A stretch of 64,000 nt of DNA from CBDFHB01 sp965250115 (GTDB lineage Bacteria; Acidobacteriota; Vicinamibacteria; Marinacidobacterales; SMYC01). Position numbers and translations under genes: made by a program. Under the pieces are notes generated by a model, which saw only the letters and a list, made by a program, of their open reading frames with translations, had not been told where the DNA came from and did not search any database. Shown in pieces: positions 8,055 through 16,881 of the stretch. Position 1 is the stretch's first letter; the number at the start of each line of letters is the position of its first letter. The stretch is from the NCBI GenBank assembly GCA_965250115.1, contig CBDFNJ010000001.1, positions 744,001-808,000 of the forward strand. Direction: 5' to 3'.

Positions 8055-9820
8055 CCTTGGGGTTTTTCGGTTTCGGACTCTTCGTTTTCTACCTGCCCGA
8101 CGGGTTCGTCGGAGGATGACTCGATCGGGCGGGGCCGGAAGAATTCGGGGAGGCCTTCTTCCTCGACGCTCGTCTCGTCGGATTCAGAGACGGGCTCGGC
8201 TCTTTCTTCCTCGTCTTTTTCCTCCTCGACGGGCTCGGACGCATCAGAGGCTTCCGGTTCAGGCGGCTCGAGCGTCGAGGAAGGCACATCATCTTCCTCG
8301 CTAGGTCGCTCGGCTAGGGGCGGTGTAGGAGGAAGCGCGGCACGAAAGAAGCTCGGCAGGTGCTCGAGCCCCTCGGGTACGTCCTCCTCTGCGATCTCCG
8401 GCTCTTGCCCCAAAGCTGTCTTCTCCGGCTGTAAAGGCTCTTCCGCGGGGGCGGGTGGGACGCCGGCTTTCTCCGGTTCCGAGGTTTCGGCTCGAGTAAT
8501 CTGCTCGAGCTCAGCCGTCTGCGTCGGCTCACGCAACGGGTCCGAGGTCACGGGATTAGTTTCCGTCACGGCCTCGGACGGCGTCTCGAGACGCGGCGGA
8601 GGCGGAGCAGGAGCGGGGCGGCGCAAGCTCTTCGGCTCTCTCGCCGGTCGGGCCGAGCTCCGGAACGCAAGCTCGTACTTCGGAAGGAGCTTGGTCCATC
8701 CGTAGGTCTCCTTGATATAGCGCTGACCGTTTTTCCCCAAGTCGCGTCCCAACGATTTGTCGTTCAGAAGCAGGTGGAGCAGCTCTTCGAACTCCTCGAA
8801 GTCCCGATAATAGAAGCCCGCGTTGGACTTCCGGCAGTGGTCGACGAGCACTTGTGAGCCGCCGTTCGCGAGAACGGGACTGCCAACCGAGAACGCTTCC
8901 AGAGTTACGATAGAGAGGCTTTCCATCCTCGAGGACTGGACCACGGCGACCGCTCCCGCCATTGCCGCGAGCTTGTCGGCCTCATCGACGAAGCCGATAT
9001 ATCGAATGGATTCGTCCTCGGGCAGTTTCATCCCGAGTTTTCCGATCAGCACGAGCTGCAAGTTGCCGGTCGCGGGGTGCTCTTCTTTGTAGAAGGTGAA
9101 GTAGCGAAACAACTCATCCATGCCCTTGCCGGTGTCGATACGGCCGGCGTAGAGCAGATACTTCGCGGATATGTCGTGCTTCTTCCGAAAGCTGGAAGGA
9201 TCCGGCGGGTCCAAGAGCTCCATCCCCATCCCGATCGTTTCCCTCATCTTCTTGTGCACCGGGAAGCGCTCGAGCACAAGAAGCTCCTCGGCCTCGGTAT
9301 TGAACAGGAATGCGCTCGGAAGCTGAAACATCTCCTTGAAGATGCCCAGCCGCAAGGGAGGCTCATCGTGAGCGGTCGGAATGAGAAAGCTCTTTTCGGG
9401 AGCGACCTTGAGACCGTAGAACGTAGGGTAATAGAGATAGGTAAAGAAAATGACCAGGTCGAAGCGCTCGTGCTCCGTCTTCAGATACTCCACTAGCTCC
9501 GGAACCACCGGACCCTGCCGCTCGAGCCATTCGAGCTCCTGCTCGCGGGTCGACTGCCCTTTGTAGATCTCTTCCGAGAACTTGTTGAACTCTTCGAGGT
9601 CCCGCTCACCCTCGACGGGAAAGCGGTGAATCTTGACGCCTCGGAGCTTCTCCTCGCCGACCTCGTATTCGTTCTTCCAGGTGATGTAGTCTTGGGCCGT
9701 GGTGGTCAGCACTTCGATCTCGTAGCGGCGTGACAGGCGCTCGGCAAGCTGACGGGCGAGGGTCTCGGATCCACCGAGGATCTCCCTTCCGTATCGTTGT
9801 ACGACAAAAGCCAGCTTCAA
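8051..9820 (-). CDS. GT4 glycosyltransferase with a long acidic Pro/Glu-rich tail
   Basis: 589 residues. Residues 1-395 are a GT-B fold glycosyltransferase of the GT4 type, starting MKLAFVVQRYGREILGG and with the C-terminal domain showing YAGRIDTGKGMDEL and ESLSIVTLEAFSVGSPVLA, where Glu of the EX7E motif lies. The last 190 residues are disordered-looking, rich in Glu and Pro, and hold two short hydrophobic islands of the form LPxFFR (HLPSFFRAALP and GLPEFFRPRP). These may be docking peptides. It is a paralogue of the 451-residue enzyme at 11975-13330, which lacks the tail. It is the last gene of the cluster and overlaps the preceding gene by 4 bases. Confidence 0.85.
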   Translation of the reverse strand: MKLAFVVQRYGREILGGSETLARQLAERLSRRYEIEVLTTTAQDYITWKNEYEVGEEKLRGVKIHRFPVEGERDLEEFNKFSEEIYKGQSTREQELEWLERQGPVVPELVEYLKTEHERFDLVIFFTYLYYPTFYGLKVAPEKSFLIPTAHDEPPLRLGIFKEMFQLPSAFLFNTEAEELLVLERFPVHKKMRETIGMGMELLDPPDPSSFRKKHDISAKYLLYAGRIDTGKGMDELFRYFTFYKEEHPATGNLQLVLIGKLGMKLPEDESIRYIGFVDEADKLAAMAGAVAVVQSSRMESLSIVTLEAFSVGSPVLANGGSQVLVDHCRKSNAGFYYRDFEEFEELLHLLLNDKSLGRDLGKNGQRYIKETYGWTKLLPKYELAFRSSARPAREPKSLRRPAPAPPPPRLETPSEAVTETNPVTSDPLREPTQTAELEQITRAETSEPEKAGVPPAPAEEPLQPEKTALGQEPEIAEEDVPEGLEHLPSFFRAALPPTPPLAERPSEEDDVPSSTLEPPEPEASDASEPVEEEKDEEERAEPVSESDETSVEEEGLPEFFRPRPIESSSDEPVGQVENEESETEKPQG

Positions 9821-10887
9821 GAGCCTACCTCCTCGATGTAGCCTAACAGATCGGCCTCAACCCTTTGCGGAGAAAAGCGATCTACCCGTCGCCGCTCGCC
9901 CTCGATGACACTTGCGCGCAAGCTCTCGTTCGTCACCAATTCGTGGGCCATTTCGGCCAACTCCTCATAGTTCTTGGCCGAAAACTGAACACCGGCGCCC
10001 TCGAGAGTGTCGGGAACCGCTCCCGCGGCATAGGCGAGAATCGGGAGGTCCATCAGCATCGACTCGACAAGAGGTACGGCGAAGCCCTCGTGCTCGCTCA
10101 TGCTCACGAAGAGATCCGAGGAGGCATAGCAGGCGAGCAAGTCGTCCCAAGCCAGGTGGCCGGTGAAAAGAAACTCGCTCGGTCTCAGCCCCCAGTGATC
10201 GGCCAAAGCCTGTACCGCCTGTTGATAGCGGTCCATTCTTCCAGCCTTGCCGACGAGAATGAAGCGAAAGTCTTCGGACACGTATTTCTTGTAGAAGAAT
10301 GCGAGCCGCGCCAGGTCCTCGAATCGCTTGTTGGGATAGACCCGGCCGACGAAGAGGAAGTTGGCTCTCCCGTCGCCTAAAATCTCCTGCATGACGGGAT
10401 TCGGCGTTCCACCTCGAAACTCGTCGAAGTCGAGCAGGATCGGGAGCACACCCGTGCGCTCGAATCCCAACTGCTCGAGTTCTCTGCGATTGAAGTCGGA
10501 GTCTCCCAATGCGAGGTCGGTGGCCGTCGCGAGGCTTCGAAGCTCGTTCCGTCCGGCGGCCGCAATCCGAACCAGCTCCTCGTCGAAACCCACGAAGAAC
10601 TCCGCAGGCGTTATGTTGTGGTATACGAGCACCCGTTTTCCGTGCGCTTCTCGAAAGGCGGCAGTCATGGGCGACGGCAGGGCGAAGTGAAACATGGTCA
10701 CGTCGTCGCTACCGGCCTCGGGGCGATCGCGGAACGACAGGACGTCTCCCTCGGCTTGCTCGTCGATGTCCAGCGCGAAGATTTCGGAATCGTGGCCCGC
10801 TCGCCGAAGCGCGCCCCGCATACGGATAGCCTCGTCGCCAATGGCGTCGCCTCGATGCGCCGCGGGAAGCCATTGATCGATGCGCAT
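9817..10887 (-). CDS. GT4 glycosyltransferase
   Basis: 356 residues, starting MRIDQWLPAAHRGDAIGDEA. The C-terminal nucleotide-sugar domain has FLFVGRVYPNKRFEDL, FTGHLAWDDLLACYASSDLFVSMSEHEGFAVPLVESM, giving a typical EX7E-like motif (E-GFAVPLV-E) of retaining GT4 enzymes. It is a clear paralogue of the next gene (10887-11969), with the same opening and the same DSxFNRxELExxGF block. Its ATG overlaps the stop of that gene (TGATG), and its own stop overlaps the next gene, so all are coupled. The sugar and acceptor cannot be assigned from sequence. Confidence 0.87.
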   Translation of the reverse strand: MRIDQWLPAAHRGDAIGDEAIRMRGALRRAGHDSEIFALDIDEQAEGDVLSFRDRPEAGSDDVTMFHFALPSPMTAAFREAHGKRVLVYHNITPAEFFVGFDEELVRIAAAGRNELRSLATATDLALGDSDFNRRELEQLGFERTGVLPILLDFDEFRGGTPNPVMQEILGDGRANFLFVGRVYPNKRFEDLARLAFFYKKYVSEDFRFILVGKAGRMDRYQQAVQALADHWGLRPSEFLFTGHLAWDDLLACYASSDLFVSMSEHEGFAVPLVESMLMDLPILAYAAGAVPDTLEGAGVQFSAKNYEELAEMAHELVTNESLRASVIEGERRRVDRFSPQRVEADLLGYIEEVGS

Positions 10888-11969
10888 CAGCCCTTCACCG
10901 CCGACGGCGTAAGCGCTTCTCTAACGAAACCCATGAGGAGCTCGTGATCGTTCCTCGCATCCATACGCTCTAGCACGCCATCCTGTGCCGTGACGATCTT
11001 TCGCGAAAGCGACTCATCGGTGACGATCGCATGCCCCATCAGGGCAATCTCGTCGACTCGTTTTTCCCGGATCAGAATCCCGGCACCACCCAGCGTCTCG
11101 GGTACCGCGCCCGCATCCGCGGCCATGACCGGCACACCGAAACGGAAAGCCTCGATGAGCGGCACGCAATAGCCTTCGTGCTCACTCAAGCATAAGAAGA
11201 GGTCGGCGGCCTGGTAATAGGCGGCGAGGTCGTCATCATCCACGTGCCCCGTGAAGACCACGTCCTTCAGCCGAAGATCGTCCACCATCCTCACGAGGGC
11301 TTCGAAGTACCTTTCGAAACCGACCCACTCGCCGACCAGAAGCAGGCGCGAGTTGGAATCGATGAACTTCTGATAGAAGGCGAAAACCTTGATGAGATCG
11401 TGAAAGCACTTGTTGGGAATCACGCGGCCGACGAAGAGAAAGTTCGTCTTGTCGTCGTCGAACATGTCGAGAACGACCGCGCTCGGCGTGATGTCGAGTC
11501 GTCCCGGGTCGAGCATCAGGGGAAGGACCCCAGTAGGGTGGAAGCCCACCGCCTCTAGCTCGGCCCGATTGAACTCGGAGTCTCCCAGGGCCAGCCTGAC
11601 ACGGGGGACGAAAGCCTCGAGCTCGCGGCGGCCGTGGTAGCAAAGTCCCGCGAGATGCGGATGAAACTCCGCGAACCAGCGCGCCGGCGTGATGTTGTGA
11701 TAGATGAGCAATATTGGATCGACGAGATGGTGAGCGAAGGTGCTCACCCCGGCGCCGATCGAGAAGTGAAGCAAGAGCAGATTATCCGGGCTCGAGATCT
11801 CTCGATAGTCCCAGAGCTTTCGCGCCTTGCCCGCCATCTCCGGATGTACCGATTCGGCGAAAATGTCGGAATCGAATCCCTCGTTGCGAAGACCTTCCTG
11901 GATGCGCAGGGCCTCGTTTCCAATGGCATCACCAAGGGAGAGCGCGGCGAGCATCTGATGAATCTGCAT
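10887..11969 (-). CDS. GT4 glycosyltransferase
   Basis: 360 residues, starting MQIHQMLAALSLGDAIGNEA. It shares with its neighbour LLIYHNITPARWFAEF, LALGDSEFNRAELEAVGF and FLFVGRVIPNKCFHDLIKVF, and ends the donor-site region with LSEHEGYCVPLIEAF. It is a retaining GT4 enzyme by family and probably adds a sugar to a lipid-linked or surface glycan in the cytoplasm. The two tandem paralogues may add successive residues. The gene begins 5 bases after the stop of the upstream glycosyltransferase. Confidence 0.87.
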   Translation of the reverse strand: MQIHQMLAALSLGDAIGNEALRIQEGLRNEGFDSDIFAESVHPEMAGKARKLWDYREISSPDNLLLLHFSIGAGVSTFAHHLVDPILLIYHNITPARWFAEFHPHLAGLCYHGRRELEAFVPRVRLALGDSEFNRAELEAVGFHPTGVLPLMLDPGRLDITPSAVVLDMFDDDKTNFLFVGRVIPNKCFHDLIKVFAFYQKFIDSNSRLLLVGEWVGFERYFEALVRMVDDLRLKDVVFTGHVDDDDLAAYYQAADLFLCLSEHEGYCVPLIEAFRFGVPVMAADAGAVPETLGGAGILIREKRVDEIALMGHAIVTDESLSRKIVTAQDGVLERMDARNDHELLMGFVREALTPSAVKG

Positions 11970-11974
11970 CGCCT

Positions 11975-13330
11975 CTATCCTAGCCAGCGAGCGAAAAAGC
12001 CCTTCTTCGGAGCTTTCGCCTCACGAGCATCGTCCTGTGCTCGCAGGGTTCGAAGGATACGATTGTACTTTCCCTCGATGACCGCCCAGCGGTAGTGATC
12101 GCGATAGAAGCGCTTGCCGTTGACACCAAGGCCGCTGCGAAGCGCGTCGTCGCTCTCGAGAAGTGTCAGAGCTTCTTTGAACTCGTAGTAATCGTCGTAA
12201 TAAAGACCGGCATCGGAGCGGAGGCATTGGCCCTTTAGAACGTCGCACTTTCCGTTGGCGAGCACCGCTTTTCCAACGGACCAGGCCTCCAGCGTCACCA
12301 TCGAGAGGCTTTCGAGCTCCGAGGGCATCACCAAAAGCTCCGCCCCCGCGAGAGCGCCCCACTTTTCCGGCTCGGAGAGAAAGCCCGCATAGTAGATGCC
12401 CGAGTCCTCCGGTATGGCCATCTGGCGTCCACCCACCAGAACGAGCTTTAGCCTCGAGCCCGTCTCTCCTCTGTAACGACGGTAGTAGTTGAAGAGCGTC
12501 CCACAGCCCTTGTTCGGATCCACGCGCCCGATAAAAACGATATAGGGACCCTGGATCCCGTGCTTGTCGCGAAACAGACTCGCGTCCGTGGTCTCGGGCA
12601 CGTCCGAGCCCACACCGACGACGTCTCCCGCTACGCTCCTATTCCCCGTGGCCTCCCAGATCATCGCTCTTTCTTCGATCGAGTTGTAGACGATGGCACG
12701 GGGGAGTCGAAACAGATCGCGAAAGATCGTTAGCCGGATGACCTCGTCCCTCTCCGCCGTCGGCACCAGAATGGCCTTGGGCCGCACCGTCTGCACGCCG
12801 TAGAAACTATGATAGTAGCGGTAGCTGAAGAAGAGAAAATAGTCGTAGTCGCGCTCACGCCGCCTCAAGTAGCGAAGTAGCGAGGGCGAGAACGGTCCCT
12901 GCTCCTCGAGCCAGGCGAGCTCCTCTTCCCGCGCGTGCTTGCCGAGAAAGACCATGTTGGAAAGACGGCCGAATCGATCGGGATCTCGCGGACGCCGAAC
13001 TTTGAAGCGTCGCACGGGAACGCCGTTGATCCGAACGAGGCCCGCCTCGTGCTCGTTGCGCCACGTGATGTAGTCCTTGGCACAGGACGTCAGCACTTCG
13101 ACGCGATGAACTGCGCCGAGATGCTCGGCAATGAGGCGACAGTGATACTCGGCACCGCCGTTAATGTCTTCCCCGTAGCGCTGCACGACGAGACCGAGGC
13201 GGAGAGGCTCTGGCTCGGTTCTTTCTGGAGGTCGCGATTGGAGCTCGCCCCGTTGGGACGAGATCCGCCCCGGTTGGGACTCAGCCTGATTCCAACGCGT
13301 TCCTCCGGTACTAGCCTCCGGTTTTTCCAC
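11975..13330 (-). CDS. GT4 glycosyltransferase
   Basis: About 451 residues from a GTG at 13330, which overlaps the upstream stop by only 20 bases; an ATG at 13447 would give 490 residues but a 137-base overlap with unlikely, low-complexity residues. The enzyme domain starts at LRLGLVVQRYGEDINGGAEY. The C-terminal domain shows VFIGRVDPNKGCGTL, YAGFLSEPEKW and ESLSMVTLEAWSVGKAVLA. It closely parallels the 589-residue enzyme at 8051-9820 (including AKDYITWRNEHEAG against AQDYITWKNEYEVG), so the cluster holds two pairs of duplicated glycosyltransferases. Confidence 0.85.
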   Translation of the reverse strand: MEKPEASTGGTRWNQAESQPGRISSQRGELQSRPPERTEPEPLRLGLVVQRYGEDINGGAEYHCRLIAEHLGAVHRVEVLTSCAKDYITWRNEHEAGLVRINGVPVRRFKVRRPRDPDRFGRLSNMVFLGKHAREEELAWLEEQGPFSPSLLRYLRRRERDYDYFLFFSYRYYHSFYGVQTVRPKAILVPTAERDEVIRLTIFRDLFRLPRAIVYNSIEERAMIWEATGNRSVAGDVVGVGSDVPETTDASLFRDKHGIQGPYIVFIGRVDPNKGCGTLFNYYRRYRGETGSRLKLVLVGGRQMAIPEDSGIYYAGFLSEPEKWGALAGAELLVMPSELESLSMVTLEAWSVGKAVLANGKCDVLKGQCLRSDAGLYYDDYYEFKEALTLLESDDALRSGLGVNGKRFYRDHYRWAVIEGKYNRILRTLRAQDDAREAKAPKKGFFARWLG

Positions 13331-14021
13331 TGTTTCCGTCGCGCGGGCCGGACGAGCCGCCGCCAGAGCGACCCTCGTTCGGCTTGCCGCCGCGGCGACG
13401 CCGATAGTTGCGTCGGCCGCCGCGCTGGCGAGGACGTCCCCGCTCACCCTCGCCCAATGCGGAGGATGACGAGGGGGCGCCTTGCGAAGAGGGCTGCGTC
13501 TCTCGTCTGGTCGTGAGCCCCTCGAAACTCTTCTCGCGTTTGGTCTGGAAGTCGACCCGAATGCCCATGGTGCGAAGCCGGGCCTTCATGTTGGTAAGCT
13601 CGAGATTCAGCTGCGTCACCTCTTCGGCCAGATTGTGCAACAAGATCACGTAGTAGCGATTGAGATCCGACTGCCTGGACAGCGCGCTGATCATGGGGTT
13701 GGGGTTGAAGAGGAGCTTGAGGACCGGATTCAAGAGACGTCGGATCGATCGTTTGAAGCGGCCTCCTCCTCCGCGGGACGATGCATAGATCGTCTCGGGA
13801 TTGAAACTGAAGTTCCACTTGGCGTCCCGGGCCCGGAAGGCTGCTACGAAGTCGCTATTGAACTCGTTGCTGTCGAGCACGGCATCGAGCCTCATCTCCG
13901 CGATTTCACGAACCTCGTCCTCGGTATAGAGTCCTTTGCGCTTTTCATCGATTCTGCGCCGAATATTGGACATGATGGCCTCGACATCGATGTCCGACCC
14001 TTTCGCATTGAAGGTCGACAT
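13311..14021 (-). CDS. Glycan-cluster protein with coiled coil and RG-rich tail
   Basis: 236 residues from ATG 14021, chosen because AGGAGG lies just before it. The start, MSTFNAKGSDIDVEAIMSN, then IRRRIDEKRKGLY, is a short helical motif that I associate with proteins of surface-polysaccharide clusters. The middle (RQSDLNRYYVILLHNLAEEV onward) predicts a coiled coil. The last 50 residues are Arg/Gly-rich (RRNYRRRRGG), strongly basic and probably disordered. It could scaffold the glycosyltransferases encoded after it; the acidic tail of the 589-residue enzyme is an obvious charge partner, but this is inference. No enzymatic motif is visible. Confidence 0.6.
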   Translation of the reverse strand: MSTFNAKGSDIDVEAIMSNIRRRIDEKRKGLYTEDEVREIAEMRLDAVLDSNEFNSDFVAAFRARDAKWNFSFNPETIYASSRGGGGRFKRSIRRLLNPVLKLLFNPNPMISALSRQSDLNRYYVILLHNLAEEVTQLNLELTNMKARLRTMGIRVDFQTKREKSFEGLTTRRETQPSSQGAPSSSSALGEGERGRPRQRGGRRNYRRRRGGKPNEGRSGGGSSGPRDGNSGKTGG

Positions 14022-14158
14022 GGGCCTCCTTTCACCACCGCGAAGCCACGGCCCGCGGCAATCCAAAACGTTGCGCACCGTTCGCGCCTATCCGGCCCTC
14101 GAAAGAGCCGCTCGGCAAGCCCGCGCACAATCTGAGCGGTTTATCTGATGAGGAGAGT

Positions 14159-15058
14159 CTAGCCCGGCCCGCGTCCGTGATAAATCAGCGCGACCACTGT
14201 TGCGGCCCAGAGCGCTACTGTCACGAGAATCGGCCTATCGTTGAGGAGCACCCTCGTTGGGTTGCCTCCTTCTTCCCTTCGGTGCACGAGGTAGAGGTAC
14301 CTAAATATCCCGTACAGAACAAAAGGAAGGGTCCAAACCAGTCGGTCCGTACCAAGTCTCTCCACAGTCTCCGGCGCCAAGGTGTATAGCGCGTAGGAGA
14401 CGAGGGTAGAGGCCGTTACCACGGCGATCATTTGATCCAGCAGGTACGGGCTGTACTCTCCCAGAATTCTCCGATGCTCGGACGCTTGGCCTGCGAGAAG
14501 CGTCAGCTCCTGCCGACGCTTGGCGAGGGCCAAGAACAACGCGAGCAACAATGTACAAATCAACAACCAATTGCTGAAGGGTTCACCGATCACCACTGCG
14601 CCGGCGACCGCCCTCAGCACGAAACCTAATGCCACGATGAGAACGTCGAGAATAACGACGTTCTTCAAAAATACAGAATACCCCGCCATGATGAGAAAGT
14701 ACACGCCCACCACGAAACCGAAGCCAGTCGAAAGAGCGAAGGCCCATCCGACTCCCGCGAGAAGACAGACGACCGTCGCCGCGATCGCGAGGCTCGATGA
14801 AAGAGCTCCAGAGGCGAGCGGTCGCTGGCTCTTGACGGGATGCTTGCGATCTCCCTCCACGTCGAGGAGATCGTTGATGAGATAGACCGAGCCCGACACG
14901 AGGCAGAACACCACGAACCCGGAGCTCGCCGCCACGACCGCACCCAGGTCGTAGAGACGCTGGGCGAAGGCCAGAGGTGCGAGAACGACTAAGTTCTTGG
15001 TCCACTGGTAGGGGCGCAGGGAAATGAGCAGCTGTCTCAGCTGGCGAACGAAAGACAC
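14159..15058 (-). CDS. UbiA-family decaprenyl-phosphate phosphoribosyltransferase
   Basis: 299 residues with about eight or nine membrane helices. The opening ISLRPYQWTKNLVVLAPL and the first Asp-rich motif NDLLDVEGDRKHPVKSQRP are typical of DPPR synthase rather than of quinone or heme prenyltransferases. The second motif region is YFLIMAGYSVFLKNVVILDV. DPPR synthase transfers 5-phosphoribose from PRPP to a polyprenyl phosphate, the first step toward polyprenyl-linked arabinose or ribose donors. Next to four glycosyltransferases, this suggests a pentose-containing surface glycan. It is followed by the coiled-coil protein after a gap near 140 bases. Confidence 0.82.
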   Translation of the reverse strand: MSFVRQLRQLLISLRPYQWTKNLVVLAPLAFAQRLYDLGAVVAASSGFVVFCLVSGSVYLINDLLDVEGDRKHPVKSQRPLASGALSSSLAIAATVVCLLAGVGWAFALSTGFGFVVGVYFLIMAGYSVFLKNVVILDVLIVALGFVLRAVAGAVVIGEPFSNWLLICTLLLALFLALAKRRQELTLLAGQASEHRRILGEYSPYLLDQMIAVVTASTLVSYALYTLAPETVERLGTDRLVWTLPFVLYGIFRYLYLVHRREEGGNPTRVLLNDRPILVTVALWAATVVALIYHGRGPG

Positions 15059-15145
15059 CAGTGCCAGTTCCTTAATAGCCCGATCGTGCCAAATGCCTAT
15101 CTCCTCGAGATTGGCGCGGGAACTCTTCCGTGTCGGGAAGCAACT

Positions 15146-15490
15146 CTACTCGAAGCTCTTGACGGCCTCTGCTTCCGTTTCGTAGGTGTCGAAAACCGTC
15201 AGCAGCTTTGTAATCGACAGCAGATCCTGGATGCGCTTGGTCAAGTTGAGCAGCTTGAGCTTCCCGCTCTTGCGGCTCACCGTGGTATAACAGCGAACGA
15301 TCTCACCGAGTCCGGCGCTATCCACGTAGGGAACATCTGCCAGATTCAAGACGATCTTCTGGGTCCCGTTCTCGACCAAGTTGTTGATCTTTTCGCGCAG
15401 CAGCTCGTCACCCTCTCCGATGAGCATTTTCCCCTGCAAATCCAAGATGGTGACCCCATCAACTGCTCTTTCCTCGATTTTCATCGCCAA
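15146..15490 (-). CDS. STAS-domain anti-sigma factor antagonist
   Basis: 114 residues, a single STAS domain of the SpoIIAA/RsbV type. The phosphorylatable serine lies in PYVDSAGLGEIVR, the standard site for an HPK-type anti-sigma kinase. A TTG at 15490 lies five bases after AGGAGG; ATG 15484 is the alternative. No partner kinase or sigma factor gene is adjacent, but the HATPase regulator at 35936 is in the same window and could in principle be of that class. The family acts in the cytoplasm by partner switching. Confidence 0.85.
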   Translation of the reverse strand: MAMKIEERAVDGVTILDLQGKMLIGEGDELLREKINNLVENGTQKIVLNLADVPYVDSAGLGEIVRCYTTVSRKSGKLKLLNLTKRIQDLLSITKLLTVFDTYETEAEAVKSFE

Positions 15491-15582
15491 GAAGTCCTCC
15501 TAGAAACCGGGACAAGAAATCCTTCAATAGAAACCATGCAGGGTTATCACAGAACGCCGAACGGTGTCAAACTCTTTGAGCA

Positions 15583-15636
15583 AGCACTAGTTAGCACCTT
15601 TTAGTGCTCGCTAAGTGCTCGTTCGCGGGAAGTGCT
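15583..15636. promoter_or_regulatory. Cluster of five AGTGCT/AGCACT half-sites
   Basis: In the 159-base gap between the divergent STAS and pta genes there are AGCACT at 15583, TAGCAC at 15592, and AGTGCT-type copies at 15603, 15614 and 15631. They pair into inverted repeats with short spacers. The arrangement looks like an operator for a dimeric repressor controlling pta, the STAS gene or both. It is similar to, but not, the CIRCE consensus. Confidence 0.45.
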
Positions 15637-15649
15637 AGACTCTCTTCCC

Positions 15650-16648
15650 ATGGGGGATCCGTTTCTTACTCGCCTTCAAGAGCGGGCGAGCGCTCGAAAG
15701 AATCGAATCGTGCTCCCCGAGGCGACCGAGCCCAGGACGCTGAAGGCAGCGGCGGAGTTGAAGCGGCGGGCCGTCGCGGAGCCCGTCCTGGTCGGCGAGC
15801 CGGAAGTCGTCCTAAAGGCAGCTCGTGACGCCGGGGTTTCGCCCGAGCAGCTGGCGGGTATCGAGATCCGATCTCCCAGCGAGCGGGCCAAGGCCGAGCT
15901 CTTCGGTCAAAGGCTCTACGAACGCCTTCGACACAAGGGCATCTCCGAGGACGAAGCCCGCGAACTGGCCCGCGATCCGCTCTATTTCGGCGCCCTGATG
16001 GTCTCGGGAGGGGAAGCCGCGGGCTACGTCGCTGGAGCTCAAAACAGTACCGCCAACGTGTTACGACCCGCCATTCGGGTTTTCGGAACCGAAGCGGGCA
16101 TTCGTCGTGTCTCGAGCTTCTTTCTCATGAGCTTCGCCGACGAGCGCCGTCAGTTCTTGTTTGCGGACTGTGCCGTGCTCCCGAATCCGAGCCCGACGGA
16201 GCTCGTCGAGATCGCCGAGCTCGCGGCCAAGAACTGCCGCCTCTTCCTCGAAGTCGAGCCCCGGGTGGCCCTGCTTTCGTTCTCGACCAAAGGCAGCGCC
16301 GACCATCCCGACGTTCGCAAGGTAGCCGAGGCCGCGGAGACTCTGAAGGCCCGTGCCCCCGCGCTCCTGGCCGACGGAGAGCTCCAGGCGGACGCCGCCA
16401 TCGTTCCCGAGATCGGTCAGAGGAAGGCGCCGGGGAGCGCGGTGGCAGGAAGGGCGAATACGTTGATCTTTCCTGATCTGAACTCAGGGAATATCGCCTG
16501 CAAGCTGGTCGAGCAGCTCGCGGGCTCGGCCGCCATCGGTCCCATCCTCCAGGGACTCGCGGCTCCCGCCAACGACCTGTCTCGAGGTTGTAGCGTGGAA
16601 GATATCGTCAACGTCGCGGCCATCACTTCCGTGCAGGCGAGCGCCTGA
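15650..16648 (+). CDS. pta: Phosphate acetyltransferase
   Basis: 332 residues from ATG 15650 (MGDPFLTRLQERA); an upstream start at 15632 is possible. It is a short, single-domain PTA/PTB-family enzyme that converts acetyl-CoA and phosphate to acetyl phosphate and CoA. Visible family motifs are RIVLPEATEPRTLKAA at the start, DPLYFGALMVSGGEAAGYVAGA, and the C-terminal GRANTLIFPDLNSGNIACKL. The length agrees with PTA of the single-domain class. No acetate kinase gene is adjacent. The gene points toward rpsU, which ends 33 bases after it on the other strand. Confidence 0.9.
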   Translation: MGDPFLTRLQERASARKNRIVLPEATEPRTLKAAAELKRRAVAEPVLVGEPEVVLKAARDAGVSPEQLAGIEIRSPSERAKAELFGQRLYERLRHKGISEDEARELARDPLYFGALMVSGGEAAGYVAGAQNSTANVLRPAIRVFGTEAGIRRVSSFFLMSFADERRQFLFADCAVLPNPSPTELVEIAELAAKNCRLFLEVEPRVALLSFSTKGSADHPDVRKVAEAAETLKARAPALLADGELQADAAIVPEIGQRKAPGSAVAGRANTLIFPDLNSGNIACKLVEQLAGSAAIGPILQGLAAPANDLSRGCSVEDIVNVAAITSVQASA

Positions 16649-16680
16649 AACGAGGGGAACGTGACGGCCGCGTCGGATGC

Positions 16681-16881
16681 TCAGTCGTGCTGCTCGCGAC
16701 GCATCTTCTTGCGTTGACGTTTTCGCGCGAGCGCTTGCTTGGCGCGTTTCTTATCGCCAGGCTTCATGTAGAACGAGTGTCTCTTGATCTCTTTGATGAT
16801 ATCTTCCTGCTGCACTTTGCGCTTGAATCGCCTCAGCGCGCTCTCGATCGACTCGTTGTCCTGAACTCTAATCTCCGCCAA
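16681..16881 (-). CDS. rpsU: 30S ribosomal protein S21
   Basis: 66 residues, starting MAEIRVQDNESIESALRRF, then FKRKVQQEDIIKEIKRHSFY, and ending with the Arg/Lys-rich tail of S21. S21 sits near the anti-Shine-Dalgarno end of 16S rRNA and assists initiation. The start codon is TTG, with AGGGGGG about 12 bases upstream. A consensus promoter at 17019-17047 gives an untranslated leader of about 130 bases, long for such a small gene and a possible site of autoregulation. Confidence 0.93.
   Translation of the reverse strand: MAEIRVQDNESIESALRRFKRKVQQEDIIKEIKRHSFYMKPGDKKRAKQALARKRQRKKMRREQHD

Noticed and set aside
15583..15636. CIRCE/HrcA operator
   Set aside because: The AGCACT cores are present but the spacer and outer bases do not fit TTAGCACTC-N9-GAGTGCTAA, and no heat-shock gene is adjacent.
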